From NCBI GenBank assembly GCA_024362935.1, contig JANCRA010000119.1:1400001-1464000 (forward strand): a stretch of DNA of 64,000 nt, in the 5' to 3' direction. The notes beneath the pieces were generated by a model, which had not been told where the DNA came from, did no database searches, and saw only the letters and a program-made list of their open reading frames with translations. Positions 1-10,675 of this stretch are shown in pieces (the stretch's first letter is position 1; each line of letters begins with the position of its first letter). The DNA comes from Setophaga petechia. Lineage: Eukaryota; Chordata; Aves; Passeriformes; Parulidae. The position numbers were made by a program, and so were the translations under genes.

Positions 1-2201
1 AATCACATGCTGATGACATACAGTGTCAAAGGCCTTAGCAATGTCCACGAACACCACACCCAGATGTTTTCTCTCTTGCTTTGCTGTTTTAACCACAAGC
101 TGTAATAGCTTGAGGTTCTCGGCACAACCTGATGCACAAATAAAGCCCCGTTGCCAGGGATTAATGGGACATGCCTTGGACAGCCTCGCCGTAGCGATCC
201 TGGAGAACAACCTAAGCACCATAGACCCTGTGGTGATGGGCCTCCAGTTATTGATATCACCAAGCTTCTCTAATTCTGAAGACTTGGGTATCAAAACTGT
301 CCTGCAGTCCCGCAGCACATCTGGAATAGTGCCGGTAAGAAGCCAGAGGTTGAAGATCTCAAACAACCGGGAAAACTCAGGGTCTTTTTTAACAGGGTCT
401 TTGACCCACAGTAATCCCATCTGGCCCGGGAGCGGATGTTTTACGCATCTCACTCACATTCTTTGCAATCTCTTTCTCAGTTATCAAGGCCTCGAACCAG
501 GTGTTATCTGCCTCCTCATAGGGAGGAAAGTTCTGTAGGCCAACAAATAAACCAGATATATCCCATCTTTTCTTAAAGTGCTCATGGACAATGCTGGATG
601 GTAACCGGCACTTGACGACCTCTGTGCTATCCAAGATGATACGAGTGAGACGCCTTCTATGTAACTCATATAACATTTGAAATCTTAGGAATTTACCCCT
701 CTTTATAGCTCTTTTACGCATCCAATTTGTTGGAGTTTTGGATGCTTTGGGGCTATGGGATGGTTGCGGTTTTCGACCCTTGGCCGATTTAACTTGGCTA
801 GGCACATCTAGAATATCACAGAATTCCTTATAAACATCATTCACCACCTGACCCGGATTTTGCCCTTCTAAAATTTTTTCGAAGGCCTCCCGATAAAAGG
901 TAAACTTGCCCTCTGATAGTCCCTCCTCGATTATCTCGCGGTACCAGAGCTTTAATTTTCCCTCCTTAGGCAATATAGCAGATTCGGCTTGATGTTCAAT
1001 GCCGATGGCACCTTCTCTTTTCACATGATCTTTTGCGGAGGGAACTTTAGACAGAAGGCGCCTTTTATCACTGATCTGCTTTGCCGTTTTAGATGGAATT
1101 TGCTCAGCAATTAGTTGATTGATGTTTCTCTTACCAGCGAGCTTATCCACCAGTTGTACCAAGAGGGCCTCCTCCTCATCAGTCCACACCTTTTTGTGGG
1201 CTCCTCGAGAAGATGACTCTTTAGGATGCGAGGCAACTATCCTTACCATATTTCTCGCAAGAGGATGTTTAATTCTCTTGTGTTGACCAAGGCCAATTTT
1301 GGTGGTAAACCCACTTTGGCATACCTCACAAACCCATTCTCCAGTTGGAGCCGTACTTATCACACCTTTATATCGTGGAACATGACAAGAGATACTGTGG
1401 TAGTTTAGATTTTGCTTACCACATTTTGAGCATCTGAAAATTATCTTTTTCTGCCCATGTGCCCTTTTTAGATGGTCAATAAGCCCCAACATCCTTGTGA
1501 ACCGAGTCTCACACCTTGGACAAGATGGTTGTTTATCCGGGACAGATACAACAGGTGTCTTCACCATTGCACTGTCCGACCCGGGAGGAGCCTCAAGAGT
1601 TTTTGGCTCATCAAAGCCTCCAACATTTCCGACCGTACCTTCAGGCACATCCTGGGCCAACCCCATAGGGGAGATCTCATAAGCCTCAGGGAGTTGTGCC
1701 AGTCTTTCCCACACATTTGCTTGATGTACACCAGTTTCTTTAACAATTTTGGAGTTTACAAATGTACCAGTTGTATTCCCTCTTCTCTAGGTATTGAGGG
1801 TTTAGATGGAACTTCCACCTCAGTGACCCATAAATCTAGTAGGTCAGTTTGGGTAGCGATCGAAATGAAGTGCAAGGCCAGAGATTGTACCATATTGTCA
1901 AAATCAGAAAATCCAAGTGAGGGTAGTAATAGCTGATAGTTGTCCCTCTCCCAAACTATCAGCTGTGTCCAACACTAGCCCGTGGACAAGGCTAATTTGC
2001 AACAGCAAATTAGCTGTGCCAAATTATGTGTTTTCTGCGATTCGTGAAGCTCTCACTGGGTGGCGAGTCAATGACAGGGAGGATAGATAGCCTTCCTCGC
2101 TCACACTGGGGCAGAAGTCGACTCAGTTACCACAAGGGTATCCAGCGGGACCACGAGGAGATGCGACTTCCGCAGCTAAGCCCAGTTAGTAGCTATGCCC
2201 C
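1..2201 (-). pseudogene. R2 retrotransposon copy A, 5' part, broken
   Basis: This is the 5' half of an R2 non-LTR retrotransposon read right to left; its 3' part lies outside the window. Translation starts at the ATG at 1893, in the same context as copies B and C. A 7-bp deletion near 1760, relative to copy C, shifts the frame. From about 1714 to 389 the frame is open through three zinc fingers, a Myb-like domain (the VWTDEEEALLVQLV stretch) and the start of the reverse transcriptase (RT). A 4-bp length change near 395 shifts it again, and the remaining RT reads in another frame to base 1. R2 protein cuts 28S rDNA and primes reverse transcription at the nick; this copy cannot encode it. It appears about 90% identical to copies B and C where I compared stretches by eye. 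Confidence 0.93.
2111..2200 (-). ncRNA. R2-A 5' HDV-like self-cleaving ribozyme (candidate)
   Basis: R2 elements usually begin with an HDV-like ribozyme that frees the 5' end of the RNA. Here 2111-2120 (GCAGAAGTCG) pairs with 2164-2173, giving a 10-bp P2-like helix with one G-U pair. Inside it, on the minus strand, sits a short P3-like stem closing a loop TCCTCGT, close to the HDV loop-3 sequence. P1 could not be assigned by eye. Confidence 0.5.
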
Positions 2202-2243
2202 AAGGTCTCCTTAATAAACATACACAAAACGTGTATGTTCCTT
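2202..2243 (-). other. Junction between R2-A 5' end and R2-B 3' end
   Basis: R2-A and R2-B meet here with no 28S sequence between them. The stretch holds about 20 bases of uncertain origin and then the R2-B 3' terminus. It contains a 9-bp inverted repeat (AACATACAC / GTGTATGTT) around AAAAC. R2-C has a related but shorter terminus at 6405-6420. Confidence 0.6.
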
Positions 2244-5200
2244 TTCCGGGTTAAGTAAGGTGGCCCGTCCACCTGAATGTCCAAATCAGAATTTATTGCC
2301 CAAATATGGGCACGACGCGGTTATGATGGATGAACCCCTCCCACCCAAAACCAATTCCACTGTCCAGCGAAACAACAGAGGGGAGGGGCCTAATTTTATT
2401 AATAAAAGATTATACAGTTACAATCGATCTAGCTTTGCTTGCAAAAATATGTACAATATCTACAGAAGCAAAGAGTACTCTGGATGCTAGGGCCCTTGCG
2501 GTTCTCTCTAGCCTCGTTTTAGAGAGACCGAGGGCGGTCAGCAACTGAGCATTCTTGCTGTACCATTTACCACGGGCTCCCATAGGGAAGCCAACATAAT
2601 CAATGTCCACAGCATTAGTCAGTCTCTGTATTTGTAAGTGAAGGTGCTGATATTTTTTGGCCTTCTCCGAGGCGGCTTCACTCAATGAGGTAGCAGAATG
2701 CTCGTACCTCACTGTCACGTCCACTACCACAGCCTTAGATCCTTACACGAAAATTAAGTCCGGTTTAAAAAGTTCATTATCATCATCTCTTAGGTGTGGT
2801 TCCTGGAATACCATCCATTTTTCTCTCTTAGCTTCCTCACTCAGTGTTTCACAGATAGCATTGTGTCTTTTAATCCTGGCATTCTGAGTGATAGCACAAT
2901 TGCCGACAATGTGAGCGACTGATTCAAATCTGGTGCCACAATGCCTACATGATCGAACCACATCATCCTGTCTACCCCTAGCCAGGAATTCTCTTGTCGG
3001 GTAGACATTTGCTCTAAGTTGTAGAGCCGTTATCAACTTTCGGTGAGGTATGCCCTTAAACCGCTTTATCCAAGCGTTACTGATCTCATCATTTTCAAAA
3101 TTCTCAATCCCATGACCTTGGCAAACCAGGTGACACCATTTCCGAAATTCATTTTTCCGCCATTCACAAGGTTTCGGGTAGCGGACTTTCTGGAGGGGTG
3201 CATCCCATCCTAATCGGCCATCACCAGCCTTTCCTACTTCAGTCAACGGTAAGGGCTCCCAAATTGACGGGATGGAATCTTGTTTCCCACTGGCTTTTAA
3301 CCATAATCTCTCAAATAAACGTTCCAGATGTACCTCTCTTAAATAGCTCACAAGAGCTCCATCCAAAGACTGAGCTAACCTATGCAGCCTTCGCGCTTGA
3401 ATACTGGGAACAAGCGCCGCCAACTTGATAAGTCCCAAACCCCCATCTTTAAAACTCGAGTACAAGATCGCATCACATGTACTGGAGGAAGGTGAAGCCA
3501 CTCCTTAACCGCATTGCGAATTAACAGGTCAAGGGATTTGAGAAAGCCAACATTAACTTCGGTATGGTCAGCCAAATATATCAATCTCTGGATGGTATAA
3601 GATCTGAGTATATCGACTTTCTGAAGAGGTTTAAGGGGTGAATTCCCAATCCGATGGAGCCAATCTGTTAACTTCTCTGATAATCCATGATCTGCAAAGC
3701 CTGTCCAAGGGTCCACCCATGTGCCAAGATATTTCTCAGAGCTCCCTGGGTCGATCATGTTGAGGGGGGATCCATTAACTATCCAAGCGGGACAGTCATT
3801 GATAGCATATGAGACCCTAGTAGGCTTGATGTAAAAGCCATGACACTTTTCCCCCTGTGTACGGAGGCCCGTAAGATCACAAAAGGCCTCCAAAATTTTG
3901 ATGTTATGACACATGCCTTCCCAAGAGTCGCTCAACAGCACCAAATCATCCGCAAAGGCCATAGCCGTAACTTTCCAACCCGCATGATGGAAACCTTCAC
4001 CTTCTTTCTCAAGTTTACATAGTAGGGGATCCATCGCCAGGTTGAACAGCAGAGGTGACATCGGGTCGCCTTGTTTGACACCGGAGCGAATGTAAATGTG
4101 GTCTGTCCTTTCCCTTTCCATGGAAATGTAGGTCCTAATGTCCCGATACATTTCCCTCACTAACTCGATCACTTGAGAATCCACCCCTCTTTGGACAAGA
4201 CCTTCAATTACATGCTGATGACATACAGTGTCAAAGGCCTTAGCAATGTCCACAAACACCACACCCAGATGTTTTCTCTCTCGCTTTGCTGTTTTAACCA
4301 CAAGCTGTAATAGCTTGAGGTTCTCGGCACAACCTGATGCACAGATAAAGCCCCGTTGACGGGGATTAATGGGACATGCCTTGGACAGCCTCGCCGTAGC
4401 GATCCTGGAGAACAACCTAATCACCACCGAACCTATGGTGATGGGCCTCCAGTTATTGATATCACCAAGCTTCTCTAACTCTGAAGACTTGGGTATCAAA
4501 ACTGTCCTGCAGTCCCGCAGCACATCTGGAATAGTGCCGGTAAGAAGCCAGAGGTTGAAGATCTCAAACAACCGGGAAAACTCAGGGTCTTTTTTAACAA
4601 GTTGACCCAAAGTAATGCCATCTGGCCCGGGAGCGGATGTTTTGCGCATCTCACTCACATTCTTTTCAATCTCTTTCTCGGTTATGAGGGCCTCGAACCA
4701 GGTGCTATCAGCCTCCTCATAGGGAGGAAAGTTCTGTAGGCCACCGAATAAACCAGATATATCCCATCTTTTTTTAAAGTGATCATGGACAACGCTAGAT
4801 GGTAATCGGCATTGGACGACTTCCGTGCTGTCCAAGATTATACGAGCGAAGCACCTCCTATGCAACTTGTATAACAATTGAAATCTCAAGAATTTACCCC
4901 TCTTTATTGCTCTCTTACGCATCCAGTTAGTTGGTGTTTTGGATGCCTTGGGGCTATGGGACGATTGCGATTTCCGACCCTTGGCGGATTTAGTTTGGCT
5001 ATGCACATCAAGAATACCACAGAGATCCTTATAGACATCATTCACCACCTGACCTGGATTTTGCCCTTCCAAGATTTTCTCGAAGGCTTCCCGATACATG
5101 GTGAATTTGCCCTCTGATATTCCCGCTTTGATTGCTTCGCGGTACCGGAGCTTTAATTTTCCCTCCTTTGGCAGTATAGCAGACTCGGCCTGGTGTTCAA

Positions 5201-6400
5201 CGCCGATGGCACCCCTTTTTCTACCCGATGTTTTGTGGAGGGAACATTAACTAGAAGGCGCCTTTTATCGCTAATCTGCTTTGCCGTTTTCGATGGAATT
5301 TGCTCCGCAATTAATTGATTGATGTTCTTTTTACCAGCGAACATGTCCACCAATTGCACCAAGAGAGCCTCCTCCTCCTCAGTCCATACCCTCTTGTGGG
5401 CCCCTCGAGAAGATGACTCTTTGGGATGGGAGGCAGCTATCCTCTCCACATTTCTCACAAGAGGATGTCTAATCCTCTTGTGTTGACCAAGGCCAATCTT
5501 GGTGGCAAACCCACTCTGGCATACCTCACAAACCCATTCTCCGGTTGGAACCATACACACCACACCTTTACACCATGGAACATGACAGGTGATACTGTGG
5601 TATTTAAGATTTTGTTTACCACATTTCGAGCATCTGAAAATGATCTTTTTTTGCCCATGTGCCCTCTTAAGATGATCAATCAGCCCCAACATACTTGTAA
5701 ACCGAGTCTCACATATTGGACAAGATGGTTGTTTGTCCGGGACAGACACAACAGGTGTCCTCACTGTTGTGCTGTCTGACTCGGGAGGAGCTTCAGGTGT
5801 TTTTGGATCATCAAAGCCTCCAACATTTCCGACCGCACCCTCTGGCACGCCCTGGGCCGGCCCCGTAGGGGAGATCTCATAGGCTTCAGGGAGCAATGCC
5901 AATCCTTCCCACACATCTGTTCGATGTACACCACTTTCTTTAATAATTCTGGAGTTTAAAAACTCCAAACATACCAGTTGGAATCCCTCTTCCCCAGGCA
6001 CAGAGGGTCTAGATGGAACTTCAACCTCAGTGACCCGCAGATCTAATGGGTCAGTCTGAGTAGCGATCGAAACAAAATGCAAAGCCAGTGATTGAACCAT
6101 AATGTCAGTCCAGTAATGAGGGTAGTAATAGCTGAAAGTTGGCCCTCACCCAAACTATCAGCTGCGTCCAACACTAGCCCGTGGACAAGGCTTTGTGCAC
6201 CAGCAGATTAGCTGTGCATAACTGTATGGTTTCAGCGATTCGTGAAACTACCATTGGGTGGCAAGCCCAACGACAGGGAGGACAGATATACGTCCTCTCT
6301 CACACTGGGGCAGAAGTCGACTTTAGTTACCACAAGGGTATCCAGCGGGACCGCGAGGAGGTGCGACTTCTGCAGCTAAGCCCAGTTAGTAACTATGCCC
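2221..6400 (-). pseudogene. R2 retrotransposon copy B, full length but broken
   Basis: This copy runs from its 5' end at about 6400 to its 3' end at about 2221. The ATG at 6100 opens residues 1-315, with zinc fingers and Myb, in one frame. A frameshift near 5220 moves the reading to the frame open from 5099 to 3375, which holds the RT with FADD. Another shift near 3490 leads to 3501-2743, with the CCHC knuckle of the restriction-like endonuclease, and a stop with compensating indels near 2743 precedes the C-terminal 106 residues. All domains are recognisable in the usual R2 order, so the element was once complete. It is more damaged than copy C, so it is either older or was copied from an already dead template. 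Confidence 0.95.
6310..6400 (-). ncRNA. R2-B 5' HDV-like ribozyme (candidate)
   Basis: The P2-like helix is formed by 6310-6319 (GCAGAAGTCG) and 6364-6373 (CGACTTCTGC), ten perfect pairs. The inner P3-like stem ACC/GGT closes a TCCTCGC loop, identical to the HDV loop-3 sequence. The P3 pair changes to GCC/GGC in copy C while pairing is kept, which supports a selected RNA fold. P1 is not resolved. Confidence 0.55.
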
Positions 6401-6404
6401 TCAT

Positions 6405-6587
6405 TTTGTATATGTTTCTCTTCCGGGTTAAGTAGAGGTGGCCCGTCCACCTGAATGTCCAAATCAGAATTTGTTGCCCAAATATGGGCAAAGATGCGGT
6501 TATGAAGGATGAACCCCTCCCACCCAAAACCAATTCCACTGTCCAACAAAACCACAGAGGGGAGGGGCCCAACTTTACTAAAGGTGT
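6405..6587 (-). other. R2-C 3' UTR
   Basis: This lies between the ORF stop and the element's 3' end. Long blocks are nearly identical to 2,244-2,409 of copy B, for example the run starting GTGGCCCGTCCACC. In R2 this region is the RNA signal bound by the protein for priming at the nicked 28S. Confidence 0.7.
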
Positions 6588-9500
6588 TTACATGGTAACA
6601 ATCGATCTAGCCTTACTAACAAAAATATGTACCATATCAACAGAGGCAAAGAGTACTTTGGATGCCAGGGCCCACGTGGTTCTCTCTAGCCTCGTTTTAG
6701 AGAGACCGAGGGCGGTTAGCAACTGAGTATTCTTTGCAAACCATTTACTACGGGCCCCCATAGGGAAGCCAACATAGTCAATGTTTACAGCATTGGTCAG
6801 GTGTTTTATCTGCGGGTGAAGGCGCTGATATTTTTTAGCCTTCTCCAAGGTGGCTTCACTCAATGAGGTAACAGAATGCTTGTACCTTACAGTCACGTCC
6901 ACAACCACGGCCTTGGAATCCTTTACAAAAATTAAATCGGGCTTGAATAATTCGTTAGCCTCATCTCTTATGTGTAGTTCCTGGTACACCATCCATTTCT
7001 CCCTTTTAGCTTCCTTACTCAGGGTTTCACAGATAGCATTGTGTCTCTTAATCCTGGCATCCTGAGTGATAGCACAGTTCCCGACAATATGCGCGACTGT
7101 CTCAAATCCGGCGCCACAATGTCTACATGATCGAACCGCATCTTCTTGTCTACCCCTAGCCAGGAATTCTCTTGTCGGGTAGACGTTCGCTCTGAGTTGC
7201 AGAGCCGTAATCAGCTTGCGGTGAGGTATGCCTTTAAATCGCCATATCCACGCGTTGCTGATCGTATCACTTTCGAAATTCTTAATCCCGTGACCTTGGG
7301 TAACCAGATGACACCATTTCTGAAATTCAATTTTCCGCCAATCACATGGTTTTGGGTAGCGGACTTTCTGGACAGGTGCATCCCAACTTGATCTGTCTTC
7401 ACCAATCCCTCCTCCTTCTGGCAAAGGTAAGGGCTCCCAAATTGACGGGATGGAATCTTGTTCCCCACCAGCTTTCAGCCATAATTTCTCATAAATTCGA
7501 TCCAGCTGTATTTCCCTCAAATAACTTAGAAGAGCACAATCAGAAGACTGAGCTAATCTGTGAAGCCTCCTTGCCTGGATACTGGGAACAAGCGCCGCCA
7601 ACTTGATGAGGCCTAAACCTCCATCTTTAAAACTGGAATACAAGATCGCATCACAAGTACTTTGTGGAAGGTGAAGCCATTCCTTGACCGCATTACGAAT
7701 TAATTGGTCAAGTGATTCGAGAAAGCCGATCTTCACTTCGGTATGGTCAGCCAGATATATCAGCCTCTGGATGGTATAGGATCTGAGTATATCCACTTTC
7801 TGAAGAGGTTTGAGGGGTGAAGCACCAATCCGCTGAAGCCAATCTGTTAATTTCTCTGATAATCCATGGTGTGCGAAGCCAGTCCAAGGGTCTACCCTCG
7901 TGCCTAGATATTTCTCTGAGGAACCTGGGTCGATCATGTTGAGGGGAGATTCATTAATCATCCATGGGGGACAATCATTGATGGTATAAGAGTCCCTGGT
8001 TGGCTTGATGTAAAAACCATGACATTTTTCTCCCTTTGTCCGCAAGCCTGTAAGGTCACAGAAAGCTTCTAAGATTTTGATGTTATTGCACATGCCGTCC
8101 CAGGAATCACTCGGCAACACTAAATCGTCCGCAAAGGCCATAGCCGTAACTTTCCAGCCTGCATGATGAAATCCAGCACCTTCTTTTTCGAGTTTACATA
8201 GTAGGGGGTCCATCGCCAAGTTGAATAGCAGAGGTGACATTGGATCACCTTGCTTGACACCGGAGCGAATGTAAATGTGGTCTGTCCATGTCCTTCCCAT
8301 AGAAATGCGGGTCTTGATGTCCCTATACATTTCTCTTACTAACTCAACTATATGTGGATCAACCCCTCTTTGGACAAGACCCTCAATTACATGCAGATGA
8401 CATACAGTGTCAAAGGCCTTAGCAATGTCCACGAACACCACCCCCAGATGTTTCCTCTCTTGTTTAGCGGTCTTAATCAAAAGCTGTAGTAGCTTAAGAT
8501 TCTCAGCACAACCAGATGCACGAATAAAACCCCGTTGCCGGGGATGAATGGGACATGCCTTGGACAGCCTCGCCATAGCGATCCTGGAGAACAACCGAAA
8601 CACCACAGATCCTATGGTGATGGGTCTCCAGTTATTGATATCACCAAGCTTCGCTGACTCTGAAGACTTGGGAATCAAAACTGTCCTGCAGTCTTGCAGC
8701 ACATCTGGAAAAGTGCCGGTAAACAGCCAGAGGTTGAAGATCTCAAACAACCGGGAAAACTCAGGGTCTTTTTTAACAAGATGACCCAGAGTAATCCCAT
8801 CTGGCCCGGGAGCGGATGTTTTGCACATCTCACTCACGTTTTTCGCAATCTCCTTTGCACTTATCAAGGCCTCGAACCAGGTGTTATCTGCTTCCTCATA
8901 AGGAGGAAAGTTCTGCAGGCCAAAAAATAAACCAGATATATCCCATCTCTGTTTAAAGTGTTCGTGAACAATGCTGGATGGTAACTGGCACTTGACGTCC
9001 TCTGTGCCATCTAAGATGACACGGGCGAGACGCTTTCTATGTAACTCGTACAACTTTTGAAATCTCAAGAATTTACCCCTCTTTATGGGTCTTTTGTGCA
9101 TCCAATTAGTTGGAGTTTTGGATGCTTTGGGGCTACGGTGCGGCTTTCTTCGACCCCTGGTCGATTTACTTTGGCTAGGCACAGACAAGAAGTCACAGAA
9201 TTCCTTATAAACAGCATTCACCACCTGATTCGGGTTTTGTCCTTCTAGAACTTTTTCAAAGGCCTCTCGGTAGAAGGTAAACTTGCCCTCTGATAGTCCC
9301 GCCTCGATGACCTCACGGTATCTGAGCTTCAATTTTCCCTCCCTAGGCGTTTCAGCAGATCCGGCCTGGTGTTTACAGCCGATGGCATCTCCTTTTATCT
9401 GATCTTTATTGGAGGGAACTTTAACTAGAAGGCGCCTTTTGTCGCTGATCTGCTTGGCCGTTTTAGATGGTATCTGCTCAGCAATCAGCTGATTGATGTT

Positions 9501-10274
9501 TCTCTTACCAGCGAGCTTATCCACCAGTTGTACCAAGAGAGCCTCCTCCTCATCAGTCCATACCCGCTTATGGGCCCCTCGAGCAGATGACTCTTTAGGG
9601 TGGGAAGCAGCTATCCTTTCCCTATTTCTCACAAGAGGATGTTGTATTCTCTTGTGTTGACCAAGGCCGATCTTTGTGGAAAATCCACTTTGGCACACCT
9701 CACATATCCATTCTCCAGTTGGAACCGTATTAGTTACACCTTTACAGCGTGGAACGTGACAAGAGATGCTGTGGTATTTCAGATTTTGCTTACCACATTT
9801 TGAGCATCTGAACATGATCTTTTTCTGCCCGTGTGCCCTTTTCAGATGGTCAATGAGCCCTAACATCCTTGTGAACCGAGTCTCGCATAGTGGACAAGAT
9901 GGTTGTTTGTCCGGGACAGATACAACTGGTGTTTTAGTGGCTGTATCGTCCGACTCGGGAGGAGCTTCAGGAGTTGTTGGCTCCTCAAAGCCTCCAGCAT
10001 TTCTGATTGCACCCTCAGGCACATCTTGGGCCAACCCCATAGGGGAGATCTCATAGGCCTCAGGGAATTGTGCCAGTCTGTCCCATACGCTTGCATGATG
10101 AACACCATTCTCTATAACAATTTTGGAGTTTACAAACTCCAAGTGCACCAGTTGTATCCCCTCTTTTTCGGGCACTGGGGGTTTAGATGGAGTTTCCACC
10201 TCAGTGACCCTTAAATCTAATACATCAGTTTGGGTTGCGATCGAAATGAAATGTAAGGCCAGAGATTGTACCAT
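6588..10274 (-). CDS. R2 protein: zinc fingers, Myb, reverse transcriptase, restriction-like endonuclease
   Basis: The ORF has 1,228 codons without a break. R2 protein binds 28S rDNA, nicks it and reverse transcribes R2 RNA from the nick in the nucleus. In order: three C2H2-type fingers (residues about 127-148, 157-172, 191-212), which is the A-clade arrangement; a Myb-like helix region (237-283); RT (about 486-760) with AFADD at 713-717 and a GVKQGDPMSP block near 672-681; then the R2 endonuclease with the CCHC knuckle (1050-1067) and the PD...D catalytic pattern (KPD at 1111-1113, D at 1126). The ATG at 10,274 is shared in position by all three copies. One odd residue follows the RT box: LP, where copy B has LL. 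All visible catalytic residues are present, so the protein could be active. Confidence 0.95.
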   Translation of the reverse strand: MVQSLALHFISIATQTDVLDLRVTEVETPSKPPVPEKEGIQLVHLEFVNSKIVIENGVHHASVWDRLAQFPEAYEISPMGLAQDVPEGAIRNAGGFEEPTTPEAPPESDDTATKTPVVSVPDKQPSCPLCETRFTRMLGLIDHLKRAHGQKKIMFRCSKCGKQNLKYHSISCHVPRCKGVTNTVPTGEWICEVCQSGFSTKIGLGQHKRIQHPLVRNRERIAASHPKESSARGAHKRVWTDEEEALLVQLVDKLAGKRNINQLIAEQIPSKTAKQISDKRRLLVKVPSNKDQIKGDAIGCKHQAGSAETPREGKLKLRYREVIEAGLSEGKFTFYREAFEKVLEGQNPNQVVNAVYKEFCDFLSVPSQSKSTRGRRKPHRSPKASKTPTNWMHKRPIKRGKFLRFQKLYELHRKRLARVILDGTEDVKCQLPSSIVHEHFKQRWDISGLFFGLQNFPPYEEADNTWFEALISAKEIAKNVSEMCKTSAPGPDGITLGHLVKKDPEFSRLFEIFNLWLFTGTFPDVLQDCRTVLIPKSSESAKLGDINNWRPITIGSVVFRLFSRIAMARLSKACPIHPRQRGFIRASGCAENLKLLQLLIKTAKQERKHLGVVFVDIAKAFDTVCHLHVIEGLVQRGVDPHIVELVREMYRDIKTRISMGRTWTDHIYIRSGVKQGDPMSPLLFNLAMDPLLCKLEKEGAGFHHAGWKVTAMAFADDLVLPSDSWDGMCNNIKILEAFCDLTGLRTKGEKCHGFYIKPTRDSYTINDCPPWMINESPLNMIDPGSSEKYLGTRVDPWTGFAHHGLSEKLTDWLQRIGASPLKPLQKVDILRSYTIQRLIYLADHTEVKIGFLESLDQLIRNAVKEWLHLPQSTCDAILYSSFKDGGLGLIKLAALVPSIQARRLHRLAQSSDCALLSYLREIQLDRIYEKLWLKAGGEQDSIPSIWEPLPLPEGGGIGEDRSSWDAPVQKVRYPKPCDWRKIEFQKWCHLVTQGHGIKNFESDTISNAWIWRFKGIPHRKLITALQLRANVYPTREFLARGRQEDAVRSCRHCGAGFETVAHIVGNCAITQDARIKRHNAICETLSKEAKREKWMVYQELHIRDEANELFKPDLIFVKDSKAVVVDVTVRYKHSVTSLSEATLEKAKKYQRLHPQIKHLTNAVNIDYVGFPMGARSKWFAKNTQLLTALGLSKTRLERTTWALASKVLFASVDMVHIFVSKARSIVTM

Positions 10275-10490
10275 GCTGTCTGATTAAGTAAGTCCAAGTG
10301 AGGGTGTCGATAGCTGATAGCTGTCCCTCTACAAACTATCAGCTTTGTCCAACTTTAGCCTGTGGACAAGGCTCTGGGCAACAGCGGAGTAGCTGTGCCA
10401 AATTATTTGTTTTCAGCAATTCGTGAAGCTGCCACTGGGTGGCGAGACCAATGACAGGGAGGATCGATAGCCTTCCTCTCTCACACTGGG

Positions 10491-10586
10491 GCAGAGATCG
10501 ACTTAGTCGCCCTGTTAAGGGCTTACCAGCGGGGCCGCGGGGAGGCGCGATCTCTGCAGCAATGCCCAGTTGTAACTACACTCCCA
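10491..10586 (-). ncRNA. R2-C 5' HDV-like ribozyme (candidate)
   Basis: 10,491-10,500 (GCAGAGATCG) pairs perfectly with 10,548-10,557. Compared with copies A and B, two positions change on both strands with pairing kept. P3 is GCC/GGC around TCCCCGC. A P4-like hairpin is GCCCT/AGGGC; in copy B the same place has TACC/GGTA. An ACTGG/CCAGT pairing can extend the base of P2. P1 is not resolved. Confidence 0.6.

Positions 10587-10605
<19 letters not shown>
10572..10605. repeat. 34-bp imperfect palindrome across the 28S/R2-C junction
   Basis: The R2-C 5' terminus and the last bases of the upstream 28S are complementary: GTAACTA with TAGTTAC and ACTCCC with GAGAGT (one G-T pair), leaving a short ATTAA centre and one bulge. 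Copies A and B carry related 5' termini (GTAGCTATG, GTAACTATG), so this is a feature of the element end rather than of this junction alone. Confidence 0.75.
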
Positions 10606-10626
<21 letters not shown>

Positions 10627-10643
10627 CATTGAATTTCTTCACT

Positions 10644-10675
<32 letters not shown>

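Larger units (their letters stand above)
6401..10586 (-). mobile_element. R2 retrotransposon copy C, complete
   Basis: This is a complete R2 element: 5' UTR with a ribozyme candidate (10,586-10,275), a single ORF (10,274-6,588) and a 3' UTR of about 180 bp (6,587-6,405). The 5' end joins 28S rDNA ending in CTCTCTTAA, where the usual site continues GG and then TAGCC, so only the last GG of the upstream half is lost. The 3' end abuts copy B instead of the downstream 28S half. The 3' UTR, which R2 protein uses to select RNA for target-primed reverse transcription, closely matches that of copy B. Confidence 0.95.
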
